A stretch of DNA of 16,708 nucleotides from Sphingomonadaceae bacterium (GCA_947451875.1 CANGBE010000009.1:1-16708); one strand, 5' to 3'. Counted from the first letter of the stretch, positions 7,521-15,352 are shown. Program-made: numbers and translations. Notes: generated by a model not told the origin, from the sequence alone.

Positions 7521-8012
7521 CTAGCGAAGCTGCGCGCAGCCCAGCGCTGCCGCATCCATCGCGCTCGCTGCGCCTTCGAGGCGATAGGAGTTGGAGAACA
7601 GGCGGCCCGCGCCATCACGCGCCGAAACGGTCATTTCAGAGGCCGACCGCATCGCCGCGACCACGGCGGCATCCATGCGCTTGTCGGCGGCCCAGGCATC
7701 GCCGCCACCAGCGCTCAGCTCAAATCGCTGGCCGCTGATGATCAGCACGACGCGTGAATTGGCGGCAATGGCGCGCGACATTCGGAAATGCACTTGTCCC
7801 CGCGTTCCCGCCTTGGGCCATGATCCGACATCGGCATAGGGCTGGAACTGCCGTTCGCGTGTTGAAGGCTCGGCCATGGCGATGGCATAGCAGCGCGGCA
7901 CGGCCGGATCGCGGAAGGCGCCCCACTTGCCGTAAACTCCCAAGCTGTCGCGGGCGAAAGCCGGTGCTGCTATGGCAACAGTTAGCGCAATCAGGAAAAG
8001 GCGTTTCAGCAT
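7521..8012 (-). CDS. Secreted IalB-like (invasion-associated locus B family) protein
   Basis: A 163-residue protein with a clear signal peptide (residues 1-20, ending APAFA before RD). The mature part begins with GVYGKWGAF and PRCYAIA. It has the conserved Cys41, a middle beta-rich section with VVLIISGQRFEL, the stretch GDAWAADKRMDAAVV, and a second Cys159 near the C-terminus (LGCAQLR). This layout resembles the IalB family common in alphaproteobacteria, where the cysteines probably form a disulfide. The family call is moderate because similarity was judged by eye. It starts 6 bp after the stop of the TauE-type gene, so the two are very likely co-transcribed. No specific activity is known. 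Confidence 0.72.
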   Translation of the reverse strand: MLKRLFLIALTVAIAAPAFARDSLGVYGKWGAFRDPAVPRCYAIAMAEPSTRERQFQPYADVGSWPKAGTRGQVHFRMSRAIAANSRVVLIISGQRFELSAGGGDAWAADKRMDAAVVAAMRSASEMTVSARDGAGRLFSNSYRLEGAASAMDAAALGCAQLR

Positions 8013-8018
8013 CGCCCC

Positions 8019-8807
8019 TTAATGCGTCAGAAGCTTGAGCCCCGACAAGGTCAAAACGAAAGCCAGTGCAGGGCGCAGGAAATGATCGGGTGCGCGGCTT
8101 GAGAGCAGGCTACCGATGATCACGCCCGGGATCGAACCCGCCAGCAGGTTGATCAGCAGCGCGCCGTTGACGTCGCCGATGATCCAGTGGCCCGTACCGG
8201 CGACCAAGGCCAGCGGCACGGCGTGGACGATGTCTGTGCCGATCAGGCGCGAGACCGGCAGGCGCGGATAGAGCATCAGCAGCGCGGTTACGCCAATGGC
8301 GCCAGCGCCAACCGACGAGATCGAGACTAGCACGCCGATCACGGCACCAAGGATCACGGTAGGCACCTGTGCGCGGCTGAGTTTCAGATCGTTGTGCTCA
8401 CCGGCAAAGGCAATCAGGCGCTTCTGGAACAGGGTGGCGAGGGCTGTGATCAACAACATGCCGCCAAGGATGGTCATGATCACGTTCTCGGTATGCGCGC
8501 CAACCTTGCCTAAATATTTTAGCGCGACCACCGTCAGCAACGCTGCCGGGATTGATCCGCTGGCAAGCAAACGAAAAATGCGCCAGTCCACCGTTGCGCG
8601 CGAATGATGGACAGCAGAACCGAAAATCTTGGTGATCGCGGCATAGAGCAGATCGGTGCCGACTGCTGTTTTCACTTTTTGGTCGAAAAACAGGATCAGA
8701 ATCGGAGTCATCAGCGATCCGCCGCCCACGCCAGTGAGGCCGACCATGATGCCGACGAAGAAACCCGCGACGGAATGTGCCAGATCGAATCCTGCGAAGA
8801 CGTCCAT
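8019..8807 (-). CDS. TauE/SafE family sulfite/organosulfur anion exporter
   Basis: A 262-residue polytopic inner-membrane protein with about eight hydrophobic segments. It shows the two internal half-repeats of the family: GLTGVGGGSLMTP at 23-35 and the related SISSVGAGAIGVT at about 162-174. Relatives export sulfite, sulfoacetate or other sulfur-containing anions; many are uncharacterised. I chose the ATG at 8807, with GGGGGAC upstream. A TTG at 8816 would add three residues but is too close to that site. It is the first gene of the minus-strand series running through the IalB-like gene and rlmN. The substrate is not predictable from the sequence. Confidence 0.87.
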   Translation of the reverse strand: MDVFAGFDLAHSVAGFFVGIMVGLTGVGGGSLMTPILILFFDQKVKTAVGTDLLYAAITKIFGSAVHHSRATVDWRIFRLLASGSIPAALLTVVALKYLGKVGAHTENVIMTILGGMLLITALATLFQKRLIAFAGEHNDLKLSRAQVPTVILGAVIGVLVSISSVGAGAIGVTALLMLYPRLPVSRLIGTDIVHAVPLALVAGTGHWIIGDVNGALLINLLAGSIPGVIIGSLLSSRAPDHFLRPALAFVLTLSGLKLLTH

Positions 8808-8893
8808 TATTCCCAAGTCCCCCGAATCAGTGCCCCAATTTCAGCAACTGTGCATAGCGCGGCCATTGTGGCGGGATTGCGGTAGCGGGGCGA

Positions 8894-8916
8894 ATGTCTA
8901 TCAATAAGGCAGACAT
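8894..8916. repeat. Inverted repeat ATGTCT / AGACAT in the TauE upstream region
   Basis: ATGTCT (8894-8899) and AGACAT (8911-8916) are perfect inverted arms around 11 bp. It lies in the 133-bp gap between greB and the TauE-type gene, upstream of the latter, so it could be an operator. The binding protein is unknown. Confidence 0.3.
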
Positions 8917-8934
8917 ACTTCGCGGGGGCGAAGT
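8917..8934. terminator. Hairpin 7 bp after the greB stop
   Basis: ACTTCGC (8917-8923) pairs with GCGAAGT (8928-8934) around a G4 loop on the plus strand (C4 on the transcript). It sits directly after the slt-greB unit, where a terminator is expected, but only scattered T residues follow on the minus strand. Confidence 0.45.
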
Positions 8935-8940
8935 TTGGCT

Positions 8941-9423
8941 TTAGGCGGGATAGGAAATCCCCACCACTTCCCATTCCTTCTCGCCGCCGGGCAATCGGAC
9001 CCGGCGCAGGTCTCCCACCGCCGCGCCGCGCAGGGCGCGGGCCATCGGGGCGCTCCAGCCGATCAGGCCTTTCGAGGCATCCTGCTCGTCATCGCCGACG
9101 AGTGTGACAGTACGCTGGTTGTCGTCCTCATCGGCGATAGTGATCGTCGCGCCGAACCAGGCGCGGGCTTTGTCCTGCTGCTGCGCCGGATCGATCACCC
9201 GCAGCGCCTTCATGCGTTTGGCAAGGAAGGTCAGCTCGCGATCAATCTCGCGCATCCGTTTGCGGCCATAGATGTAATCGCCGTTCTCGCTGCGATCCCC
9301 ATTGCCCGCTGCCCACGAAACAATCGCGGTAATCTCCGGCCGCTCGGTGCCAAGCAGATGATCATAGCGCGCGCGCAGAGCGGCGATGCCAGCTGGGGTT
9401 ATAGGTGGGGAGGTGGGGTCCAC
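8941..9423 (-). CDS. greB: Transcription elongation factor GreB
   Basis: A 160-residue cytoplasmic factor that enters the RNA polymerase secondary channel and stimulates cleavage of backtracked RNA. The coiled-coil tip carries GDRSENGDY with catalytic acids D43 and E46, followed by KRMREIDREL as in GreB rather than GreA. The C-terminal globular domain has SPMARAL and a GD-x-RRV-x-LPGG pattern. Length fits GreB (about 158). The start is a GTG at 9423, just 6 bp after the slt stop, with a GGGGGGG run overlapping the end of slt as its ribosome site. Translation is therefore probably coupled to slt. There is no in-frame ATG that would preserve the N-terminal helix. Confidence 0.93.
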   Translation of the reverse strand: MDPTSPPITPAGIAALRARYDHLLGTERPEITAIVSWAAGNGDRSENGDYIYGRKRMREIDRELTFLAKRMKALRVIDPAQQQDKARAWFGATITIADEDDNQRTVTLVGDDEQDASKGLIGWSAPMARALRGAAVGDLRRVRLPGGEKEWEVVGISYPA

Positions 9424-9429
9424 GCGCGT

Positions 9430-11532
9430 TTACCCCCCCGTCCGCTTCCCCAGAAAATGGCTCAGCGGGTTGGAACCCTTGTAGCTCGCATGGTCAGGGT
9501 TCATCGCCTCATAGACCACCGCGTTTTCCAGCACGTGCTGCACGTATCCCCTCGTCTCCGAGAACGGGATGCGTTCGATCCAGTCGATCCAGTCGACCTC
9601 GCCGTTTCGCGGGTCGCCGTTGGCGCGCAGCCATTTGTTCACGTTGCTGGGGCCGGCATTATAGGCGGCGACAGCCAGCGGATATGAGCCGCCGTAATAG
9701 TCCATATTGCGCCGGAAGGTCTCGTTGCCGAGCCGGATGTTGTAGCTGGCATCGCTCATCAGCGCACCAAGGTCGAGCGGTAGGCCCATCTTGCTGGCGA
9801 TCATCCGCGCGGTCCCCGGCATCAACTGCATCAGCCCGCGCGCTCCCGCGTGGCTGACTGCGTTCATCGCGAACTGGCTCTCCTGCCGGCTGATCGCGTG
9901 GACCATTGTCCAGTCCGAACCCTCGGGGACGGGAACCAGCGGGAAGCTGGTGTGGCGATAAATTCCGTGGCCATCGATGTGCGCTGTCTGGCCGAGGATC
10001 ACGCCCATATCGCGCCGCCCCAGCTCGCGGGCGAGTTCGGCAACCAGCACGTGATCGGCCTCGCTATCCGCCTGCTCGCAAATCTCGCGGAAGAACTGGA
10101 CGGCGGTCGGCCAGTCCGTCTCACGCGATACTTCGCGCACGGCCTGCGTGATCGGACGGGCCTCGAAAGCCTGTCGCTGGTCGCGGCTGGGGATCACCGT
10201 CGGGCGGGTATCGAGCGGCGGCATGGCTTGCCCCATCCGCTCGAGCGAGAGCATACCATAGAACTGGTCTGGATACATGGCAGCAGCGGCGAAATACTGC
10301 GTCACGCCCGCCGCTTCGCCTGCCTGCAACATGGCGCGCCCGGCCCAGTAGAAGCCCTTGGAGCGCGTTTGCGGAGTGCGGGCGGCCGAGCCATAGCGCC
10401 AGAACATCCTTGCTGCCGTGGCTGCATTGCCAGCTTGCGCAAAGGCCTTGGTCGCCCCCAGCCACATCAGCGAAGTGTACTGATCGCGTAAGGAGAAGCC
10501 CAGGCGGCTGATATCGCTGCCGGGGGCAAAGCCATCGTCAGACTTGGCGGCGATGCGGATCGCGGTTCCGCTGTCGGCGTCTTTTGCAGCATCGAGATGG
10601 AGGTCGATCCACTTTTCGGCATCGAGCGGCAGGCGACTGAGCATTCCGCGATTGATGAGCAGACTGGCGGCAGCATCCTTGGCTCCCAGTCGGCGCAACT
10701 GGCGGGCGCGGTTATATATCCAGCCGGGATCAGTGTCCGCCCCGGGCGGCGGGCTGATTGCATAGTTGTCCGGGTCGTTGCCAGTCAGCGCGGCCAGCCG
10801 AGCAGCAAAGACCGGCTGGGCAGCGGGGGAAACATTGGCAAGTTGCCGCGTCGCCTGATCGTTCGATCCGGCCCACAGCAGCGCGTCCATTCGCGCGTCC
10901 TGATCGGCGGGGGTCAGCTTGCCAGTGAGCATAGAGGTGAGCGCGGCCTCGCTGACATCGCCCATCGCCCCGCCGCGCCATGCTTTAGTTGCACGCGCCA
11001 CGGCATCGGCACGGCCGACGGCAGCCAGCGCCAGCGCGTAACGTGCCAAGGCAGGGTTGGTCAGCGGCGGGTCGCGATCGAAGAAGGCCACAAGCTGGGC
11101 GGGCGGAACCATCTCGCGCTCCAGCGCTTTTTCGGCATTGCGGCGCAGCTTTTCCTCAAAGGGAAAGCCCGGATAGGTCAGTAGGAAGCCCGCATATTCG
11201 CCAAAGCTCGCGCTGTCTGTGCGGCTCAGGATCTTCCAGCGCTCGATCGCTTGCGCCATCTGGCCTGCGTCAGTTTGCTTCAATCGCGCACGCGCCTCGT
11301 CCCATTCGCTGCCGGGGCCGGTCATCGGCACGACCAGAGGCGCGGCGGGGCGAGTGGGGGCGGGGAGCGCGGGGGTTGGCGAGCCGCCCGTCACCGGCCC
11401 GGCAGGTTGATAGCCCGGCGGCAATGCCTGAACCACCGGATCGGCAAAGGCGGGCACAGACCCGGCGAACACTGGCAAAGTGACCGAAATCAGCAGGGCG
11501 AAAGGAAATTGACGTCTCACCATGCTGGACAT
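9430..11532 (-). CDS. slt: Soluble lytic murein transglycosylase (Slt family)
   Basis: A 700-residue periplasmic enzyme that cuts the MurNAc-GlcNAc bond of peptidoglycan, leaving 1,6-anhydro-MurNAc ends. A signal peptide (1-30, ending PAFA) is followed by a Pro-rich linker (about 38-75), a long Ala/Leu/Arg helical region that would form the superhelical ring, and a C-terminal SLT domain from about 540. That domain has the catalytic Glu551 in SRQESQF, AGARGLMQLMPGTA, and LAVAAYNAGPSNV. The ATG at 11532 has AAGGAG 12 nt upstream. An ATG at 11523 is possible and keeps the signal peptide. The open frame continuing to 12087 is antisense to dapA and not coding. It is divergent from dapA and upstream of greB in one unit. 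Confidence 0.94.
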   Translation of the reverse strand: MSSMVRRQFPFALLISVTLPVFAGSVPAFADPVVQALPPGYQPAGPVTGGSPTPALPAPTRPAAPLVVPMTGPGSEWDEARARLKQTDAGQMAQAIERWKILSRTDSASFGEYAGFLLTYPGFPFEEKLRRNAEKALEREMVPPAQLVAFFDRDPPLTNPALARYALALAAVGRADAVARATKAWRGGAMGDVSEAALTSMLTGKLTPADQDARMDALLWAGSNDQATRQLANVSPAAQPVFAARLAALTGNDPDNYAISPPPGADTDPGWIYNRARQLRRLGAKDAAASLLINRGMLSRLPLDAEKWIDLHLDAAKDADSGTAIRIAAKSDDGFAPGSDISRLGFSLRDQYTSLMWLGATKAFAQAGNAATAARMFWRYGSAARTPQTRSKGFYWAGRAMLQAGEAAGVTQYFAAAAMYPDQFYGMLSLERMGQAMPPLDTRPTVIPSRDQRQAFEARPITQAVREVSRETDWPTAVQFFREICEQADSEADHVLVAELARELGRRDMGVILGQTAHIDGHGIYRHTSFPLVPVPEGSDWTMVHAISRQESQFAMNAVSHAGARGLMQLMPGTARMIASKMGLPLDLGALMSDASYNIRLGNETFRRNMDYYGGSYPLAVAAYNAGPSNVNKWLRANGDPRNGEVDWIDWIERIPFSETRGYVQHVLENAVVYEAMNPDHASYKGSNPLSHFLGKRTGG

Positions 11533-11633
11533 TTTCGTAAAACACTCCTTATCAGGCGCTGAACATCCAAGCCCCATCGAGCCGGATCGCCCCGATCTGC
11601 CGCATCCTTGGGCCAACAGACAGGATAATGTCC
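11533..11633. promoter_or_regulatory. Divergent promoter region slt / dapA
   Basis: About 100 bp between two divergent starts must hold both promoters and both ribosome sites (AAGGAG for slt, AGGA at 11622-11625 for dapA). I could not identify convincing -35/-10 pairs by eye. Confidence 0.4.
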
Positions 11634-12518
11634 ATGTTTTCCGGTTCAATTCCGGCTCTGGTGACTCCTTTTCGCGACGGAGCGTTTGACGAGAAGGCCT
11701 TTCGCAAGCTGGTCGACTGGCAGATCGAGTCCGGTTCCTCCGGCCTTGTTCCCTGCGGCACGACCGGAGAGAACTCCACGCTTTCCAACGCCGAACACCA
11801 CCGGGTGATCGAAGTCTGCATTGAGCAGGCAGCGGGCCGGGTGCCGGTGATCGCGGGCTGCGGCAGCAACGATACGATGAACGCGCTGTTGCACATGAAC
11901 TTTTCCAAGAAGTGCGGCGCGCAAGCCGCGTTGCTGGTTGCGCCTTATTACAACCGGCCGAGCCAGGAAGGCCTGCTCGCGCATTTCTCTTACCTTGCCG
12001 AGCATATCGACCTGCCGATCGTGCTCTATAACGTGCCGGGGCGGACGGTGACCGACCTGAAGCCCGAAACCGTCTGCGAACTCGCACGGCGTTTCCCCGG
12101 CCAGGTCATCGGCATCAAGGATGCCAGTGGCGATCTTTCCCGCGTGACCGACCACCGCATGGGCATTTCCTCGCCCTTCGTCCAGCTTTCGGGCGATGAT
12201 GAACTGGCGCTGCCGTTCAATGCGGCTGGCGGAGTTGGCTGCATTTCAGTAACCGCCAACGTCGCGCCAAAGCTCTGCGCTGAATTTCAGCTGGCCTGCA
12301 AGGACAACGATCTGAAGCGGGCGCGGGCGCTCAACGATCAGCTTTACCCGCTGCACTATGCGATGTTCGCCGATGCCTCGCCCGGCCCGGTCAAATATGC
12401 GCTGGCCCGCACGCAGGACTGGTTCAATGAAGAGCTGCGCCTGCCGCTGGTCAAGTGCGGCGATGCCGTGCGCAAGCAGGTTGATGCGGCGCTGGTTCAC
12501 GCAGGACTGCTGCCATGA
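11634..12518 (+). CDS. dapA: 4-hydroxy-tetrahydrodipicolinate synthase
   Basis: A 294-residue cytoplasmic enzyme that condenses pyruvate with aspartate semialdehyde, the first committed step of the diaminopimelate/lysine pathway. Thr43-Thr44 lie in CGTTGEN, Tyr132 in LYNVPGR (with Arg137), and the Schiff-base Lys162 in GIKDASG, all at positions matching E. coli DapA. I prefer the second ATG (11634): it is 8 nt from AGGA and gives the typical MFSGSIPALVTPF start. The first ATG (11628) is only 2 nt from AGGA. The stop overlaps the metZ start as ATGA, so translation of the two is probably coupled. Confidence 0.97.
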   Translation: MFSGSIPALVTPFRDGAFDEKAFRKLVDWQIESGSSGLVPCGTTGENSTLSNAEHHRVIEVCIEQAAGRVPVIAGCGSNDTMNALLHMNFSKKCGAQAALLVAPYYNRPSQEGLLAHFSYLAEHIDLPIVLYNVPGRTVTDLKPETVCELARRFPGQVIGIKDASGDLSRVTDHRMGISSPFVQLSGDDELALPFNAAGGVGCISVTANVAPKLCAEFQLACKDNDLKRARALNDQLYPLHYAMFADASPGPVKYALARTQDWFNEELRLPLVKCGDAVRKQVDAALVHAGLLP

Positions 12519-13723
12519 AGCGGAACACCGGACAGAACCGCACGATCACTTCGAAGTGGCGGCAATCAACCCGCGCCGTTCGCGGCGGAACCTGGCGCTC
12601 TGAGCAGGGCGAAACCAGCGAGGCGATCTTCCTGACTTCGGGCTATTGCTATGACGATGCCCACACCCCTGCCGCCCGCTTTGCGGGGCAGGAACCGGGG
12701 ATGACCTATTCGCGCACCCAGAACCCATCGGTGCAGATGCTGGAAGAACGCATCGCGCTGATGGAGGGGGCAGAGGCCTGTCGCACGCAGGCTTCGGGTA
12801 TGGCGGCGATGAGTACGGCGATGCTGTGCCAGCTTTCGGTGGGCGATCACATGATCGTCGCCCGCGCTGCCTTTGGCCCGACGCGCTGGGTGACGGACAA
12901 CCTGCTGCCGCGCTTTGGCATCACCTGCACCGCCGTCGATGGCCGCGAGATCGAGCAGTGGAAGGCGGCGATCCAGCCCAACACCAAGCTGTTCTTCTTC
13001 GAAACTCCCGCCAACCCGACGATGGACATTGTCGATATCGCCGCCGTCTGCGCGCTGGCGAGGGAGCATGGCATCGTCTCGGTGGTGGACAACGCTTTTG
13101 CCACCTCGGCTTTGCAGCGCCCGCTGGAACTGGGCGCAGATGTTGTCGCCTATGCCGCGACTAAGCTGATGGACGGGCAGGGCCGGGTGCTCGCCGGGGC
13201 CGTTTGCGGATCGGCGGACTTCATCAACAACAAGCTGCTGCCCTACCAGCGCAACACCGGGCCGACGCTCTCGCCGTTCAATGCCTGGGTGGTTCTGAAG
13301 GGACTGGAAACGCTCGAACTTCGCGCGGTGAAGCAGGCTCAGAATGCGCTGGAAGTCGCTCGCTATCTTGAAGGCCGCGTGCCGGTGCTCAACCATCCGG
13401 GCCTGCCCAGCCATCCGCAGCACGAGCTGGTCAAGCGCCAGATGCGTTATGCCGGTTCAGTCTTCTCGTTCGAAGTCGATGGCGGCCGCGCGGCGGCGCA
13501 CACCTTCCTCGATGCGCTGGAGATGGTCGATATCTCGAACAACATCGGCGACACCAAATCGCTGATGACGCACCCGAGCTCGACCACCCATTCCAGCCTC
13601 ACCCCCGAAGTGCGCGCGACGATGGGCGTGAACGAGGGCATGTTGCGGATCTCTGTCGGGCTGGAAGATGTGGCCGATGTGATCGAGGATCTCGATCGCG
13701 GGCTTAAGGCTGTGGGGCTTTAA
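12515..13723 (+). CDS. metZ: O-succinylhomoserine sulfhydrylase (MetZ-type, PLP-dependent)
   Basis: A 402-residue PLP enzyme of the Cys/Met metabolism family. It makes homocysteine directly from O-succinylhomoserine and sulfide, the direct-sulfhydrylation route to methionine. The PLP Lys217 is in YAATKLMDGQGR, the cofactor Asp192 in VVDNAFAT, and MTYSRTQNPS at 63-72 is the partner-subunit phosphate-binding loop. TGPTLSPFNAW and SSTTHSSL are also typical. The start ATG overlaps the dapA stop (ATGA), with AGGA 8 nt upstream inside dapA. MetZ versus a close gamma-synthase relative is decided on the N-terminal TRAVRGGT and overall pattern; the exact acyl donor is inferred. Confidence 0.92.
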   Translation: MKRNTGQNRTITSKWRQSTRAVRGGTWRSEQGETSEAIFLTSGYCYDDAHTPAARFAGQEPGMTYSRTQNPSVQMLEERIALMEGAEACRTQASGMAAMSTAMLCQLSVGDHMIVARAAFGPTRWVTDNLLPRFGITCTAVDGREIEQWKAAIQPNTKLFFFETPANPTMDIVDIAAVCALAREHGIVSVVDNAFATSALQRPLELGADVVAYAATKLMDGQGRVLAGAVCGSADFINNKLLPYQRNTGPTLSPFNAWVVLKGLETLELRAVKQAQNALEVARYLEGRVPVLNHPGLPSHPQHELVKRQMRYAGSVFSFEVDGGRAAAHTFLDALEMVDISNNIGDTKSLMTHPSSTTHSSLTPEVRATMGVNEGMLRISVGLEDVADVIEDLDRGLKAVGL

Positions 13724-13767
13724 TCCGGGCATTGCCCACCCCCCAATTCCAAGCTAGCATCACGGCC

Positions 13768-14193
13768 ATGAAGGAACTCTTCCAGCACGCCGCGATCACC
13801 GACGGCATCACCGTGCGCGTTGCGGTGAACTTTTTGCCCGAGCAATCGCGGATCGAGGCGGGGAAGTGGTTCTGGGTCTATCACATCCGGCTGGAAAACG
13901 ATTCGGACCAGACCGTCCAGCTGCTCACCCGCTACTGGAAGATCACCGACGGGCGCGGCATGATCAACATTGTCGAGGGCGAGGGCGTGGTCGGTGAAAA
14001 GCCGGTGCTAAACCCCGGCGCCAGCCACGACTATGTCTCGGGTTGCCCGCTCACCACCCCGCACGGCACGATGGAAGGGCATTATACCTTCGCCCGCGAA
14101 GACGGCTCGCTGTTCGAAGTGGCGATCCCCTTTTTCCCGCTGGCCGCCCCCGCCAAATCCGGTGAGGCGCGCGCTTCGGGCCGCTTGCCCTGA
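13768..14193 (+). CDS. apaG: ApaG domain protein (Co2+/Mg2+ efflux-associated)
   Basis: A 141-residue single-domain ApaG protein, an immunoglobulin-like beta fold. Typical features are VNFLPEQS (20-27), WFWVYHIRLEN (34-44), LLTRYWKITDGRG (52-64), GEGVVGEKPVL (71-81), YVSGCPLTTPHGTM (89-102) and a final IPFFPL. ApaG has been linked genetically to Co2+ resistance and Mg2+ efflux, but its molecular action is unclear. I chose the ATG at 13768, which gives the usual MKELFQHAAITDGI start. A TTG at 13732 would add a non-conserved tail. No strong Shine-Dalgarno is visible. It follows metZ by 44 bp and is probably in the same transcript. Confidence 0.92.
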   Translation: MKELFQHAAITDGITVRVAVNFLPEQSRIEAGKWFWVYHIRLENDSDQTVQLLTRYWKITDGRGMINIVEGEGVVGEKPVLNPGASHDYVSGCPLTTPHGTMEGHYTFAREDGSLFEVAIPFFPLAAPAKSGEARASGRLP

Positions 14194-14220
14194 TCAGCGG
14201 CAAGTCATAGGGAAGCCCCT

Positions 14221-15006
14221 GTGAAGCGCACCCATCTCCCCCTCAACGCCCTGCGCGTGTTTGACGCCGCCGCGCGCCACCTGTCGTTCACCCGCGCGGC
14301 GGACGAACTGGCGGTCACGCCCGCAGCCGTCGGCCAGCAGATTCGCGCGCTGGAAGAGGTGCTGGGCGTCGTGCTGTTCCGCCGCACAACCAAAGGGCTA
14401 GAGCTGACCGACGAAGGCACAGCCGGGTTGGAGCCGCTGCGTAGCGGCTTCCTCCAGTTTGAAGGCGCGGTGCAGGCCATGCAGGCCGGGCAATCGAGCC
14501 ACGTTTACACCATCGCCGCGCCGCGCGATTTCCTCGCCGTCTGGCTCGCCCCGCGCCTCGCCGTGTTCCGCGCCGAAAATCCCGAAGTGCGCTTCGTCCT
14601 CGTCGATGGCGAGAACGTTGATTTCACCGAAGCCAACCTCGATCTCGCCGTGCGCTGGACCGACGGGCCGGGCGATCTTGAAGGCGTGGCGCTCGGCACC
14701 ACCGAACGCATTACCGTTGGCAACGGCGCATGGATTTCATGGCCGGGTGACCCTGAGCCGCAAGGTGAAGCGGGCGAAGAGCCGCCGGTCCATGTCGGCG
14801 ATGCTGGGCTGGCTCTGGCCTCGGCTGCAGCCGGATTGGGAAAGGCAAGAGTCCCCGCTCTATTGGCGCGCGAATGGCAGGCCGCCGGTCGCATCGCCGA
14901 ACTGGGCGCGGTCGAGGAATGCCGCAAGGGCTACTGGCTCGTTGCCCCCTTGCCGCAGTGGCGGCAGAAAAAGGTCAAGGCACTGGTGGCCGCGCTGGTG
15001 GGGTGA
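14221..15006 (+). CDS. LysR family transcriptional regulator, GcvA-like, short effector domain
   Basis: A 261-residue DNA-binding regulator. The winged helix-turn-helix is at the N-terminus (LNALRVFDAAARHLSF, recognition helix about 33-42, LFRRTTKGLELTDEG). The pattern LP-LNALR-FDAAARHLSFTRAADEL is that of GcvA-type members. The effector domain begins with AAPRDFLAVWLAPRL and holds DLAVRWTDG, but it runs quickly through GTTERITVGN into a short Gly/Glu/Pro-rich stretch. The whole protein is about 30-40 residues below the usual 295-305, pointing to loss in the middle of the ligand domain. The start is GTG at 14221 with AGGGAAG upstream. It lies 27 bp after apaG on the same strand, not divergent from a target as LysR genes often are. 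Confidence 0.88.
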   Translation: MKRTHLPLNALRVFDAAARHLSFTRAADELAVTPAAVGQQIRALEEVLGVVLFRRTTKGLELTDEGTAGLEPLRSGFLQFEGAVQAMQAGQSSHVYTIAAPRDFLAVWLAPRLAVFRAENPEVRFVLVDGENVDFTEANLDLAVRWTDGPGDLEGVALGTTERITVGNGAWISWPGDPEPQGEAGEEPPVHVGDAGLALASAAAGLGKARVPALLAREWQAAGRIAELGAVEECRKGYWLVAPLPQWRQKKVKALVAALVG

Positions 15007-15142
15007 AGCCTCTTTACTGCCAGCACAGTTTTACTGAAGCGTCGCCAAATTTATTTTTCCGGCGGCGAACCGTTTTGCTTCTTTCCCACCTCTTGCATTG
15101 TGAGGGCTGCAAAGGCGCAGTCGTTGCTCAGGAGAAAAGCTG
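15007..15142 (+). promoter_or_regulatory. Upstream region of the DUF2892-sigma unit
   Basis: 136 bp of visibly AT-richer DNA (for example a T-rich run near 15050-15059) between the LysR stop and the DUF2892 start. It ends in AGGAG (15130-15134), 8 nt before the ATG. GAACC at 15067-15071 resembles the -35 half of many ECF promoters, but I see no clear matching -10, so autoregulation is only a suggestion. Confidence 0.35.
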
Positions 15143-15352
15143 ATGTTTTACTCAAAGAATGTACCCAGTTGGGAACGGATGTTGCGCATTGTCATGGGCA
15201 TGGCGGCTCTGGGATTCGCCGTCATGAATTGGCATACGTCGCCCCTTGCGGTTGGAGCAGGCATGGTCGGTGCCATGATGGCAATGACTGGACTTGTCGG
15301 CTTTTGCCCGATGTGCGCCATGGCCGGAAGGCGGATCAAGCAAGGCAAATAG
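15143..15352 (+). CDS. DUF2892 (YgaP-like transmembrane domain) protein with CPMC motif
   Basis: A 69-residue inner-membrane protein. A basic N-terminus with a WERMLRIVMG amphipathic start leads into two hydrophobic segments (about 13-29 and 35-53). The second ends with GFCPMCAMAGRR, so Cys55 and Cys58 form a CxxC at the membrane face. DUF2892 proteins commonly end with CPLY; the second Cys here marks a CPxC variant able to bind metal or cycle as a disulfide. The start is set by AGGAG 8 nt upstream. It is followed 16 bp later by an ECF-type sigma factor gene, an arrangement that suggests joint expression. The function is not established. Confidence 0.87.
   Translation: MFYSKNVPSWERMLRIVMGMAALGFAVMNWHTSPLAVGAGMVGAMMAMTGLVGFCPMCAMAGRRIKQGK

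Noticed and set aside
6666..7757. 363-codon open frame on the plus strand over rlmN
   Set aside because: Antisense shadow: it covers a complete, motif-perfect rlmN, has low-complexity His/Ala/Gln-rich content and no family features. GC-rich third positions produce such frames.
11533..12087. Upstream extension of the slt reading frame to 885 codons
   Set aside because: The extra part is antisense to dapA, Arg/Ser-rich and without motifs. A signal peptide and AAGGAG site fix the start at 11532.
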